A stretch of 64,000 nucleotides of DNA from Romeriopsis navalis LEGE 11480 (GTDB taxonomy: Bacteria; Cyanobacteriota; Cyanobacteriia; Leptolyngbyales; Leptolyngbyaceae). The position numbers and the translations under genes were made by a program. A model generated the notes under the pieces. The model was not told the origin of the DNA. It saw only the letters and a program-made list of their open reading frames with translations, and ran no database searches. Shown piece after piece: positions 36,473-44,874 of the stretch. The stretch lies in assembly GCF_015207035.1 (NCBI RefSeq), contig NZ_JADEXQ010000009.1, positions 38,361 through 102,360 of the forward strand, read 5' to 3'. Each line of letters begins with the position of its first letter. Positions within the stretch are counted from its first letter, which is position 1.

Positions 36473-38185
36473 ATGCACCCAGAAAAGCCACTTGGTTCGG
36501 TTATTCAAGGTTCTCTGAGTAAGGGCCTGGAGGTTCGCCTGCATCCGGATGTGTCGGTGGAAGAGATGCGGGTGGGCAAATTTTTGGTGGTGCAGGGGAC
36601 AAGGGCCAGGTTCTTCTGCATGTTGACGGATGTGGGTTTGGGGACGGCCAGTGCGCGGATTATGGCGAATCCCCCGGAGCCGAGTAATACCTTTTTGCAG
36701 GAAGTGTTGGCCGGGACAGGCACCTACGGTACGGCGGAGCTGGCGCCGATGCTGATGATTATGGAAGAGAAGCGATCGAGTATTGTCAGCAAAGCCAAGA
36801 AGTCATCGAAGTCGAAGGCGGCATCCTATGAGGCGAATAGTAGTGCGGATTTAGAATTGTTGCCGGTGAAGACGATTCCCAGTCACTTTAGTCAGGTCTA
36901 TGACGCGAGTAGTCGGGATTTCCGGGCGGTGTTTGGTTGGGAAGATGACCCACTACGGCGGAATTTTGCGATTGGGGAGCCGATCGATATGGCGGTGCCG
37001 GTATGTCTGGACCTCGATCGATTCGTCGAGCGGAGTAATGGGGTATTTGGTAAGTCGGGGACGGGTAAGTCGTTTTTGACCCGGTTGTTGCTGGCCGGGG
37101 TGGTGCGGAAGCAGGCGGCGGTGAATTTGATTTTTGATATGCACTCGGAGTATGGCTGGGAGGCCGCGAGTGAGGGCAAGACCTTTAGTACGGTGAAGGG
37201 CCTTCGGCAGCTGTTCCCGGGGCAGGTGCAGGTGTTTACGCTTGACCCCGAATCGACGAAGCGGCGGGGGGTGAAGGATGCACAGGAACTCTATATTAGC
37301 TATGACCAGATTGAGATTGAGGATTTGGCGTTGGCGCGGGGGGAGCTGAATCTGTCGGAGACGAGTTTGGAGAATGCAGTAATCTTGCGGAATGAATTTG
37401 GCAAGGGCTGGATTAACCGCTTGATGAATATGAGTAATGAGGAGATTCAGGAGTTTTGTGAGGTTAAGATGGGGAATAAGTCCTCGATTATGGCGCTGCA
37501 GCGGAAGCTGATTCGGTTGGAGGACATGAGCTATATTCGTCAGACTTGCCCCCACAACTACATTAATCAATTGATGCGCTGTATTGAGGCGGGGAAACAT
37601 GTGGTGGTGGAGTTTGGGTCGCAGTCGAATTTGCTGGCCTATATGCTGGCGACTAATATCATTACCCGCCGCATTCATGCCTCCTATGTGCGGAAGGCGG
37701 AGCATTTTTTGCAGACGAAGCAGGTGGAGGATAAACCACGTCAGTTGATGATAACGATCGAGGAAGCGCACCGGTTTTTGGATTCGGGGACGGTGAATCA
37801 GACGATTTTTGGGACGATCGCGCGGGAGATGCGGAAGTACTTTGTTACTCTCCTGGTGGTCGATCAGCGACCTTCGGGGATTGATAACGAAGTCATGTCG
37901 CAGATTGGTACGCGCATCACGGCGTTATTGAATGATGAAAAGGATATTGACGCAATTTTTACTGGGGTTTCGGGGGGGCAGAGTTTGCGATCGGTCCTAT
38001 CCAAACTCGACTCGAAGCAGCAGGCATTAGTCTTGGGGCATGCGGTGCCGATGCCGGTGGTGGTGAAGACGCGGTCCTATGATCAGAAGTTCTATCAGGA
38101 AATTGGTGATACGGATTGGAGTGAGCTGCCGGATGAGCCGTTGTTTGCGGCAGCGAAGGCGGCCAAAGCCGATTTGGGGTTTTAG
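36473..38185 (+). CDS. HerA-type (DUF87) hexameric ATPase
   Basis: 570 residues. N-terminal HAS-barrel-like region (GSVIQGSLSKGLEVRLHP, VGKFLVVQGTRARFFCMLTDV), a Lys/Ser-rich linker near 105-120, Walker A GKSGTGKS at residues 193-200 (GVFGKSGTGKSFLTRLL), FDMHSEYGW, Walker-B-like MITIEEAHRFL, and the arginine/sensor region LVVDQRPSGIDNEVMSQIGTRI. HerA ATPases translocate DNA, often with NurA nuclease; no nurA is adjacent. The TAG stop is part of a strong Shine-Dalgarno for the ORF behind it. Confidence 0.92.
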   Translation: MHPEKPLGSVIQGSLSKGLEVRLHPDVSVEEMRVGKFLVVQGTRARFFCMLTDVGLGTASARIMANPPEPSNTFLQEVLAGTGTYGTAELAPMLMIMEEKRSSIVSKAKKSSKSKAASYEANSSADLELLPVKTIPSHFSQVYDASSRDFRAVFGWEDDPLRRNFAIGEPIDMAVPVCLDLDRFVERSNGVFGKSGTGKSFLTRLLLAGVVRKQAAVNLIFDMHSEYGWEAASEGKTFSTVKGLRQLFPGQVQVFTLDPESTKRRGVKDAQELYISYDQIEIEDLALARGELNLSETSLENAVILRNEFGKGWINRLMNMSNEEIQEFCEVKMGNKSSIMALQRKLIRLEDMSYIRQTCPHNYINQLMRCIEAGKHVVVEFGSQSNLLAYMLATNIITRRIHASYVRKAEHFLQTKQVEDKPRQLMITIEEAHRFLDSGTVNQTIFGTIAREMRKYFVTLLVVDQRPSGIDNEVMSQIGTRITALLNDEKDIDAIFTGVSGGQSLRSVLSKLDSKQQALVLGHAVPMPVVVKTRSYDQKFYQEIGDTDWSELPDEPLFAAAKAAKADLGF

Positions 38186-38197
38186 GAGGAACGCGCT

Positions 38198-38371
38198 ATC
38201 GGCAACCAATACGAAAATAAACAATTTGCGGATGCTGTCCGAGAAATTGAGCGGCAGCTTCAGCGAAGTCTCACACGGAATGAGCAGCGACGCTTACATG
38301 ATGGTATCAGTGGTGAGGGCTTGGATTGCCATGAGATTATTGAGGCGGGTTTGAGTTTGTTTTCGAGTTGA
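38198..38371 (+). pseudogene. 57-residue ORF with perfect Shine-Dalgarno but ATC where the start should be
   Basis: Right after herA, AGGAGGA (38184-38190, using the herA TAG) is followed 7 nt later by ATC and then an uninterrupted frame to TGA at 38371. The peptide reads GNQYENKQFADAVREIERQL, then RRLHDGISGEGLDCHEIIEAGLSLF. It looks like a real small helical domain and, from memory, resembles short modules at the ends of polymorphic toxins in other bacteria (low certainty). There is no ATG, GTG or TTG near the front, and the frame is the same as herA. Either a start codon has mutated ATG to ATC, or ATC is used, or low-level readthrough of the herA TAG occurs. Confidence 0.5.
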
Positions 38372-38408
38372 ATTCGCTACACTGAGATTGGGTTTAAGGT
38401 TTTAGGCT

Positions 38409-38882
38409 ATGGCACTCACGACAACGACCAATCAATCACTGAAAGCCTATTTCCAACCGCTGATCGGTCAGACAGCTTGGGGCGTGGCTTTGGGGAATGG
38501 GAGTTTTGTGACGATCGAGTTTGGCGCGCCAGTTGCCGATTCGGTTAAGCCGGATAAACAACATGGGACATGGCATTTTTGGATATATTGCTGTGCTTGG
38601 CGGCTCGAAACCCTGGATGATGTGTTGGCCTATAGTGAAGATGACCGATCACGTCTAGAGCAAGTTTTGTCCTTGATTGAGGGTAAGGCTTTGGAATCGG
38701 TTGAGATGAATTTACCAGGTGGGGATACAGTCTTGCAGTTTGCTGGACGGTTGATACTACGGTTGATGCCTATTCATGCAGAAACCTATGAACATTGGTT
38801 CTTGTACACGCCGGAAGGGGTTCTGGTATTTGGGCCAGGGAGCGATTGGCAGTTTGAGGTTGGGACTACTACAAAACCGTGA
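38409..38882 (+). CDS. Small cytoplasmic protein, immunity-protein-like
   Basis: 157 residues, acidic, no signal peptide. AYFQPLIGQTAWGVALGNGSFVTIEFG, GTWHFWIYCCAWRLE, EHWFLYTPEGVLVFGPGSDWQFE. The Trp-rich single-domain style is like immunity proteins of contact-dependent toxin systems, but I cannot name a family. It lies 37 bp after the start-less toxin-like ORF, so an orphan toxin-tail/immunity pair is one reading. No effector gene is visible nearby. Confidence 0.65.
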   Translation: MALTTTTNQSLKAYFQPLIGQTAWGVALGNGSFVTIEFGAPVADSVKPDKQHGTWHFWIYCCAWRLETLDDVLAYSEDDRSRLEQVLSLIEGKALESVEMNLPGGDTVLQFAGRLILRLMPIHAETYEHWFLYTPEGVLVFGPGSDWQFEVGTTTKP

Positions 38883-39050
38883 AGCTGAGTGATTCGGTGT
38901 GATTAATGCTTAGAAATTGGTTGAAATTATTAGTTTGCTGTGCATTAATTTCAACCTCATCCTCTATCTGGAGCTTCTCAAGGCATAAACCGTAGTAGAT
39001 TCATCCTAGGCTTGGCTAATCGATCGAGTCCACCGCTGAGGATTTTGATA

Positions 39051-39866
39051 ATGCATTCTACATCTCCGAACGTGCAGAGCTTTAGCTTGACTTACCTAGA
39101 TAGTTTCAATATTGAGCATATGGGTGAGGGCTTGTGTGAACCATCAGGGCTGGCGCTGGCGCATGAGAAAAATGCCTTATGGACAATCAGCGATGATACG
39201 AAGAAAATTTTTAAACTGGGGCTGAATGGCGATCTAAAAAAGGGAAAGTCACTCAAGATTCCTGATAAGGGACTCGAAGGGATTGTGCTTGATCCGACTG
39301 GGAAGTTCTTACTTGTGGTCAAGGAAGAGAACAACGAGATTATCAAAATCGCCATTGAGACACAAGCGGTGGCAGCGCGGCAGCGCCTTGACGCAATGAT
39401 CGGTTATGAAGCTATTAATTATTTGACTGGTGCAGAGAACAAGGGGCTGGAGGGCATCGCCTGGAACCAAACGACCGGAACATTGTTTGTGATGCAAGAA
39501 GGGCTGCCGGGTCTGCTGCTGGAAGTGTCGTCAGATTTGAAAACTATTCAATCACATCAATTACTAAACCAAGAAAACGGTTTTTGTGATGCTGAAGTGG
39601 ATGCGGCTGATATTGATTTTTCTGACATCTGTTATGACGATCATCGGAATTGCTTTTGGATCATTAGCGATCGGGCGAAGCGGTTATTTTTGTATAACTG
39701 GAGCCGTAATACAGTTTTGCAAAGTTCCCGGCTTGGCTATAGTAAAAATGGGAAGTATCGGGAAATCGAGCAGGCGGAAGGAATTGCGATTGATCCAGAT
39801 ACCAATAGCCTCTACATTGTCAGTGACAAAGATGCCCGGCTCTACGTTTTTGATATTCGTGAGTAG
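39051..39866 (+). CDS. SdiA-regulated (YjiK-like) beta-propeller protein
   Basis: 271 residues from ATG 39051, preceded by GAGG at about 9 nt; a TTG 39 bp earlier is less likely. Repeated blades: EPSGLALAHEKNALWTISDDTKKIFKL, KGLEGIVLDPTGKFLLVVKEEN, KGLEGIAWNQTTGTLFVMQE, DFSDICYDDHRNCFWIISDRAKRLFLY, QAEGIAIDPDTNSLYIVSDKDARLYVF. This is the SdiA-regulated/YjiK pattern. No signal peptide is evident, so probably cytoplasmic here. Function unknown. Confidence 0.8.
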   Translation: MHSTSPNVQSFSLTYLDSFNIEHMGEGLCEPSGLALAHEKNALWTISDDTKKIFKLGLNGDLKKGKSLKIPDKGLEGIVLDPTGKFLLVVKEENNEIIKIAIETQAVAARQRLDAMIGYEAINYLTGAENKGLEGIAWNQTTGTLFVMQEGLPGLLLEVSSDLKTIQSHQLLNQENGFCDAEVDAADIDFSDICYDDHRNCFWIISDRAKRLFLYNWSRNTVLQSSRLGYSKNGKYREIEQAEGIAIDPDTNSLYIVSDKDARLYVFDIRE

Positions 39867-39975
39867 CGGTAGCGGTCTTTGGTTTGATTCCGCAGTTGTG
39901 CGTGGTCTGTGTTGTTGTTTTAGTTGAAAGGTAACGATACGAATACGATTGGTTCGATATAAATGACGGTTAAAG

Positions 39976-40463
39976 GGTAGTTCTAGACAGGTAAGGATGC
40001 GTTGTAATAGTGCATGAAGTAGCAGATCGCACCGATGTGATTGTCGATCTTCTTTGAGAACGAGAGCGTCTTTCGCACCAGCCTTGATACCCGCTGCCGC
40101 AACGTGCAGTTGAACCGCTCAATCCGATTAGTCTGCCCGCTGTCTTTGCCGACGGCTCGATGGCGCTGACTGGGTAATCCCGTTTCGTCGGCTTCCCAGA
40201 AGTCGCTGTAGCAGACTGCACACTGACGATAGAACGATGGCAAAGATCGCCACAGCGCCCGAGTCCCTTGACGACTGCGGTCGCCAATATGGACACCCAC
40301 AATCTCACGGGTGCCCCGGTCAATCGCGAGCCAAATCCATTGCTTATTATCCTTTTTGCCCACAAACGACCACATCTCGTCACATTCGATGGTCAAGCGG
40401 CTTTTTTTCACTCGGATACGACGTGGAATCTGGCAAAAGTATCCTTACTGCTGGTGCACTCCC
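39976..40463 (-). mobile_element. Internally deleted IS1-family element
   Basis: The ends are imperfect inverted repeats: plus strand from 39979 reads AGTTCTAGACAGGTAAGG, and minus strand inward from about 40460 reads AGTGCACCAGCAGTAAGG; both share a GTAAGGAT core and a GGG outside. Between them only the second half (InsB/DDE part) of an IS1 transposase remains. The helix-turn-helix/zinc-finger half is deleted, so the element cannot move alone. No target duplication was recognised. Confidence 0.6.
39983..40411 (-). pseudogene. IS1-family transposase, InsB (catalytic) fragment
   Basis: 142 residues: RLTIECDEMWSFVGKKDNKQWIWLAIDRGT, HIGDRSRQGTRALWRSLP, YSDFWEADE and GQTNRIERFNCTLRQRVSRLVRKTLSFSKK, matching the IS1-type DDE domain. 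The frame is preceded by an A7 run at about 40400 and, upstream, by a stop in frame; the InsA-like N-terminal part is missing. The stop lies inside the inverted repeat, as in intact IS1-type elements. Confidence 0.85.
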
Positions 40464-40546
40464 AAATCCTTTACATTCTAATCATTTGCCCAGATCTAGG
40501 ACACTATCCCAACAAATCCGCGAAATTTATGCGTTGCACCACGAAG

Positions 40547-40581
40547 AAACCCGACTCCAGGATGACCTAGAGTCGGGTTTT
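40547..40581. terminator. Bidirectional hairpin terminator
   Basis: AAACCCGACTC (40547-40557), 12-nt loop, GAGTCGGGTTT (40570-40580), then T. Perfect 11-bp stem in the non-coding stretch between the IS remnant and the methyltransferase gene. The rest of 40412-40759 has no ORF; a second imperfect hairpin is at about 40709-40736. Confidence 0.6.
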
Positions 40582-40759
40582 AAATCGTTAGTTTGGAACG
40601 GCGTGGTTTCCGCTAATTAGATAATGCTGCAAGGTGCTCATCGGTCCAGTCAACGGAACCCATATCCCCAGTCCGCGATGACTATTCCACCATCCTGTCA
40701 GGCATTGCGGTTTGTGGTGTGTAACACCTGCAAACCCTAACTACACAGTCGTCCCGTTT

Positions 40760-41623
40760 TTAATCGCAATATTTAATCGCAATAAATGACTTCGGCAGCA
40801 CTAACCATCGCTCCGTCAATACCTTTGTCTCCTGAAACAATTCCTGAAACATCATCTGATTCAACAATCGCGCACTTTCCACCATGCGCACTGCCTCATC
40901 TATCGAATTCGCCTGCCGCCAATGACCCAACGGCAACCGACTTACCAACCACACTCGCAGTGGCTTCGGCAACCAATGGAAAAACGGCGTCATACAATGC
41001 GGCTCCAACGGAAACCAAAAATTGGGTGTCTGGACAAAATAGCTCTGCGCCACCCGCGCCAACTCCTGGGAAAATCGCGACATCCGGTCCCAATCCCCCA
41101 CATGCTCCACTACTGAATTTGAATGGGCGATATGAAATGACTTATCCTCAAATGCCGACAAATCACAACCATCTGCCGTCACAAACTTAAACGGCGCATA
41201 ATCCTCGGGCAAATTCGTCCCCGGTAGATTGACGATCGTAATACTGACCTGCTTCTGCTCAAGATAGCCCGGCGGCACAATCTCCCAATATTCCTCACGA
41301 CCACCAATATCAATAATATTGACTGAGCCGTGGGCCTCAAACGTGGCGTCAATCATCTCTAGTAACGGCACAACCCGCTTTGTCCGCATTCGGACACCAT
41401 AATCAGTTAACGCCCGAGCCAATATTTTCGCGATCGCCATCTCAGAAATTCCAGTAGGTAGTGCAGTCTGGGAACACACCAAGCCCCTGTCATGATGCTC
41501 GATGCTGACAAAATCCATTCCCTTTGCAAACTCTATCAACAACCCTGGCGTCATCATTGAGTGCACACACTGAGTCGCAATCAATACGATTGCGCCGGGT
41601 CGCGATCGCTCCAGTATTCGCAC
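40760..41623 (-). CDS. Class I SAM-dependent methyltransferase
   Basis: 287 residues. The SAM-binding start is SVNIIDIGGREEYWEIVPPGY; acidic loop ITIVNLPGTNLP and VTADGCDL; then the FHIAHSNSVVEHVGDWDRMSRF motif of methyltransferase type 11 and YFVQTPNFWFPLEPH. The N-terminal about 90 residues are not family-typical (SIEHHDRGLVCSQTALPTG). It could modify a sugar or lipid; no neighbour helps. A shorter start inside the frame (for example MIDATFEAHGSV) is possible. Confidence 0.75.
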   Translation of the reverse strand: MRILERSRPGAIVLIATQCVHSMMTPGLLIEFAKGMDFVSIEHHDRGLVCSQTALPTGISEMAIAKILARALTDYGVRMRTKRVVPLLEMIDATFEAHGSVNIIDIGGREEYWEIVPPGYLEQKQVSITIVNLPGTNLPEDYAPFKFVTADGCDLSAFEDKSFHIAHSNSVVEHVGDWDRMSRFSQELARVAQSYFVQTPNFWFPLEPHCMTPFFHWLPKPLRVWLVSRLPLGHWRQANSIDEAVRMVESARLLNQMMFQELFQETKVLTERWLVLPKSFIAIKYCD

Positions 41624-41760
41624 CCATTACGTCCGGCCCGCCCATCTAAAAATGACTTTGAGCATCATGCGGCTATGACTTTCCGCAACCTCGCCATCAC
41701 CATCATGCCCACCGAGCACACGGAGAATTAGCAGTAGACAAAATCGCTGCCAAAACCAAA

Positions 41761-41800
41761 ATCAGCCTGACATTCGGTAAATCCAGAACGTCAGGCTGAT
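41761..41800 (-). terminator. Terminator behind thioredoxin gene
   Basis: Perfect 11-bp stem ATCAGCCTGAC / GTCAGGCTGAT with 18-nt loop. Read on the minus strand it is followed by TTTTGGTTTTGG, which fits the end of the NnrU-thioredoxin transcript. Confidence 0.7.
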
Positions 41801-41872
41801 AATTAAACTAATACTAAAAATGGTGCGAATTGCCACCTAAAACTTAAACCGGAGCGCGTCGGTAGCGCTGAC

Positions 41873-42223
41873 TTAATCAATCAGCTCCATCTTGCTCCCG
41901 GCACCGGGCAATAGACCTTTCAGCAAAGGCAAGATTTGATCCCGTCGATCGAGCTGATCAAAGCGATAGAGCACCTTACCTTCTTTGATCAACATCACCG
42001 TTGGCAAATTTGTGATGCGATAATCACTTGCCAACTTCAAATTCTCATCCGCGTTAACACCCACCAGCTTTAACTGTGCACCGGGAGCACGGACTAACGT
42101 CTCCAAAACTGGCTCAATCATTCGGCAGACGCCACACCAAGGTGCCCAAAAATGCACCAAAACCGGCGTCGAAGACTCTAAGACTTCACGAGAGAACGCC
42201 TGTTCATCAACCACAGATGTCAT
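41873..42223 (-). CDS. Thioredoxin with CGVC active site
   Basis: 116 residues, full thioredoxin fold: VLVHFWAPWCGVCRMIEPVLE, LKLVGVNADENLKLASDYRI, NLPTVMLIKEGKVLYRF (cis-Pro in LPT), and a C-terminal helix. The active site is Cys30-Gly-Val-Cys33, while classical thioredoxins have CGPC; replacing Pro usually raises the redox potential. 36 bp downstream of the NnrU-like gene, same strand, so probably one transcript. Confidence 0.93.
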   Translation of the reverse strand: MTSVVDEQAFSREVLESSTPVLVHFWAPWCGVCRMIEPVLETLVRAPGAQLKLVGVNADENLKLASDYRITNLPTVMLIKEGKVLYRFDQLDRRDQILPLLKGLLPGAGSKMELID

Positions 42224-42259
42224 ATGTTTATAAAAAGAAAAAACTGTTATGGGATCAGT

Positions 42260-42985
42260 CTACCAGGCTACTCGGCTAGTTGCATCAATCAAAATCGGGT
42301 GTAGCCACCAAAATAATCCGACAAATGCCGCGATCCCCACATAGGCAGGCTTCAAAAATTCCGCTAGCACCAATTTCTGTCGCCCCTGGGCGATCGCCAA
42401 AAACGGGATCACCGAAGTCCTTGCTCGGGCTTGCTCAAACGCCGCTCCATGCTTGGCCAACCAGCGGCGATCCCCATTCCAAACCGCAAATAAATGATGG
42501 GCGATCAGGCCGGCACAAGTCACGACCATGAAACTGGTGCCGAGCCACAACATGTGAGCAAAACACCACAAAACCTGACCAACCATTTGAGGATGACGGC
42601 TAATTCGGATAATGCCGGTTTCGTACAAATGTACTTCTGGCTTCTGGATTGCTGCAATCTCCAAAAGATTGAAGGTTGCCGGGTATAAAAACAAAAACGA
42701 GATCGCCGACAGTATCCAGATCGCGATTTTCAGTCCTGGCACTCCCTGCAAGTCCCAAAGCTGTGCTCCATCATAGCGATGATTAAAAAAGTAGATAATC
42801 ATCGGCACCGCTAAGCTTAAGCTCGCCAAGGCAAAAATAATCCGAAAGGGTCTTGCCCCGATTTTGGTCTCGGCCCAAGGTCGCAGTGAGGCCAATCCAC
42901 TATGGACGATCGCAAAACTCACCAACCACCCCATAATCACAAAGTGACTTGGGACCAACCATTCAGGCAAATTCGTTCCAGACAT
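42260..42985 (-). CDS. NnrU family membrane protein
   Basis: 241 residues with six or seven membrane helices. SHFVIMGWLVSFAIVHSGLASLRPWAETKIGARPFRIIFALASLSLAVPMIIYF, YETGIIRISRHPQMVGQVLWCFAHMLW and the RHP-Q motif are those of the NnrU family, to which plant 15-cis-zeta-carotene isomerase (Z-ISO) is related. His residues may bind heme. Role here uncertain (carotenoid or NO-related). Operon with thioredoxin. Confidence 0.88.
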   Translation of the reverse strand: MSGTNLPEWLVPSHFVIMGWLVSFAIVHSGLASLRPWAETKIGARPFRIIFALASLSLAVPMIIYFFNHRYDGAQLWDLQGVPGLKIAIWILSAISFLFLYPATFNLLEIAAIQKPEVHLYETGIIRISRHPQMVGQVLWCFAHMLWLGTSFMVVTCAGLIAHHLFAVWNGDRRWLAKHGAAFEQARARTSVIPFLAIAQGRQKLVLAEFLKPAYVGIAAFVGLFWWLHPILIDATSRVAW

Positions 42986-43178
42986 ACAACTTCGGCATAA
43001 CGTGCAGCAATATCCAGATTACCGCTTCATGTCAGACGCTTCCTAAACTTCAAACGCATAAATCATGCCAACCCCCAAAATCCACAACGACGTGGTTCGT
43101 CGGTTTGCGTGCTGGTCGAGATCGGTGGTTTTGCGTGGGGCTGACTCCATACGTTGCTTGAAATGTTGGTTGAACTGC

Positions 43179-43850
43179 TTAGCCGCACAACTTCGCCATA
43201 ATCTCCAGATGCGGGGTCTGCTGCTCCACCAATACCTCGGCCATCAGGAGCCGTGACTTGACACCGATGACAAACCGATTGCTGTCGGCCCCGAGGGACT
43301 CACAGCTCGTTTGTAAACAGGATAATTCTTGGCCCGATAACTCCGAAAAGAATGCGGCTAAAACACCCGCTTCTAGGGCGCAAGCCGGTTCATCGCCGGG
43401 CAAATGCTGACGGGCAAAGGCGGAATTCCAAGTCTGAATCACCAAAAACCCCTGGGTTTGATAACTCTGATCAAACACCAATTTGCCCCATCCATAGGTG
43501 GCCCAACACCGCCGCAGCGCCTGCAAAAACTCGGCCATCTTCAAGTCTGCCAAGGCTGTGCCATAGTAGCCCGACACCTCATCCTGAAACCGCCGAAAGA
43601 AGCTCTTACCCCACCAAAGCCCACAGTTAAACAGCACTAAACGGCTAGCGGCGCCGGTCTCTTTATCTAAACCAGCATAAATCCCCTGAATCAATGTCTG
43701 GGGTAGCGCTAATAAGCGATCGCCCCGGTGATTTTCCAAGAGCCCCATCTCCAGATCACCCTTGACATAGGTCTCTTTCGAGTAATAATTGCCCGGAATC
43801 CGTGATTCCAGCAACAAGTCAGCGACGGAAATTTTCATCTTTTGTCCCAT
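43179..43850 (-). CDS. V4R-domain protein, Slr0147-like by position (PAP-type cluster)
   Basis: 223 residues. C-terminal V4R (4-vinyl reductase-like) domain: RRCWATYGWGKLVFDQSYQTQGFLVIQTWNSAFA, then ACALEAGVLAAFFSELSGQELSCLQTSCESLGADSNRFVIG, which is the usual V4R end. V4R is a small-molecule-binding domain also found in BchJ. GGAGAGA lies about 9 nt before the ATG. Last gene of a five-gene run; with the three genes upstream it repeats the order V4R - unknown - phycobiliprotein-like - V4R that I recall from slr0144-slr0147 of the PSII assembly proficiency operon of Synechocystis. Confidence 0.8.
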   Translation of the reverse strand: MGQKMKISVADLLLESRIPGNYYSKETYVKGDLEMGLLENHRGDRLLALPQTLIQGIYAGLDKETGAASRLVLFNCGLWWGKSFFRRFQDEVSGYYGTALADLKMAEFLQALRRCWATYGWGKLVFDQSYQTQGFLVIQTWNSAFARQHLPGDEPACALEAGVLAAFFSELSGQELSCLQTSCESLGADSNRFVIGVKSRLLMAEVLVEQQTPHLEIMAKLCG

Positions 43851-43872
43851 CAGAAAAGTCTCTCCTACACCG

Positions 43873-44433
43873 TTACTGATTTACGGCTGTCTGCGGTGAT
43901 GCGGTCGTTTGTGTTGTCTCTGTCCCGGCCAGATAACCTTGTGCCTGTGTTAACAGTCCATCAATCAAAGGCAACTGCTGTGGATTCAGGACCTTGGCCA
44001 GGACTTGTCGCAAATAGCCATAGAGCGATGCATCGACGGTTTCTGTCCCGTGAATCTGCATCGACTCCCGCAACCAATTCAAAAGTTGTGGTTCTAACTG
44101 CTGACTGTTGTCCATCAACATGGCCATGGCACAGTGCCGCATCAGCAATAGGCCGTTCTGCAATGATCGTTCGATCGTCGCCGCCGTTTCCGTTGTCTCA
44201 AAGTCGGCAACTAGCCGATCTGCCACGACCTGCATAATTTTGACTTCGTTATCGCGCAGCATCCGATACAAGTTGATGCGTAGCGGTACGGACTTCACAT
44301 ACCGATGGATTTCTTTTAGGGAATCCGTTGGGAGGTAACGTTTCTCGGCGTCATCAAACACGCCCGCAAATGTAGGATGCATAGCAACTTTTAGAGTAAA
44401 AGGAATATCGAGCACAAAATTGAAATCGGTCAT
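43873..44433 (-). CDS. Phycobiliprotein-like protein, Slr0146-like by position
   Basis: 186 residues from ATG 44433; a GTG at 44475, directly after the previous stop, is an alternative, and neither has a clear ribosome site. Helical, with IHRYVKSVPLRINLYRMLRDNEVKIMQVVADRL and LLLMRHCAMAMLMDNSQQLEPQLLNWL, a pattern like the globin fold of phycobiliproteins (the Arg-x-x-x-Y-x-x-R and C-x-R region). No chromophore Cys in the usual setting (here RHCAMAML). Likely a non-light-harvesting relative that acts in PSII or pigment-protein assembly. Confidence 0.7.
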   Translation of the reverse strand: MTDFNFVLDIPFTLKVAMHPTFAGVFDDAEKRYLPTDSLKEIHRYVKSVPLRINLYRMLRDNEVKIMQVVADRLVADFETTETAATIERSLQNGLLLMRHCAMAMLMDNSQQLEPQLLNWLRESMQIHGTETVDASLYGYLRQVLAKVLNPQQLPLIDGLLTQAQGYLAGTETTQTTASPQTAVNQ

Positions 44434-44475
44434 CAGCGGCGATGCGTACAGCCGATCACCAGCGCCGATCACCAC

Positions 44476-44874
44476 TTAGAAGAAGTCCGCGAGGTCGGCG
44501 AGTGACCCGACATCATCGGGGGTTGAGCCATCACTCGGCGCATCGGGATAGGCCATTGGCGCAAAATCGAGAAAATCTTCAACCATGGACGGGTCAAGCA
44601 GTCCCTCTTCCGTTGTTGATGGTTGGGGCTCGGAGGTTATTGGGGGCAAACTTGTTGCGGCATTCGACCCTGCGCCGCCGCCCCAAGCAAAATTCGCGAA
44701 GTACTGCACAACACTCATATCGAGCGATAGTGGTATTTCCTCGCGGATCGCGTCCAGCTTGGACGTGCCCATCGCGGCCCAAGTCACCGAGGCAAAATAT
44801 TCTGTGACCGATCGCTGTAGCCATTCGGCCTGGGCATTTGCCTCGGTGACAGGGGGATAAATCATTTGACTCAT
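44476..44874 (-). CDS. Acidic 132-residue protein with paired YF-x(3)-W motifs, Slr0145-like by position
   Basis: N-terminal half contains two similar motifs, VTEYFASVTWAA and VVQYFANFAWGG; the C-terminal half is a low-complexity Pro/Ser/Asp-rich acidic tail ending ADLADFF. No family recognised. Its start overlaps the stop of the upstream V4R gene by 4 bp (ATGA type), so the two are translationally coupled. Position between V4R and phycobiliprotein-like genes suits slr0145 of the PAP operon. Confidence 0.7.
   Translation of the reverse strand: MSQMIYPPVTEANAQAEWLQRSVTEYFASVTWAAMGTSKLDAIREEIPLSLDMSVVQYFANFAWGGGAGSNAATSLPPITSEPQPSTTEEGLLDPSMVEDFLDFAPMAYPDAPSDGSTPDDVGSLADLADFF

Noticed and set aside
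39970..40383. 137-residue minus-strand ORF overlapping the IS1 transposase fragment
   Set aside because: Shadow frame of the InsB fragment; the 142-residue frame carries the DDE motifs.
40709..40736. Imperfect hairpin as terminator of the methyltransferase gene
   Set aside because: No T-run on either strand and an internal mismatch; only noted as structure.
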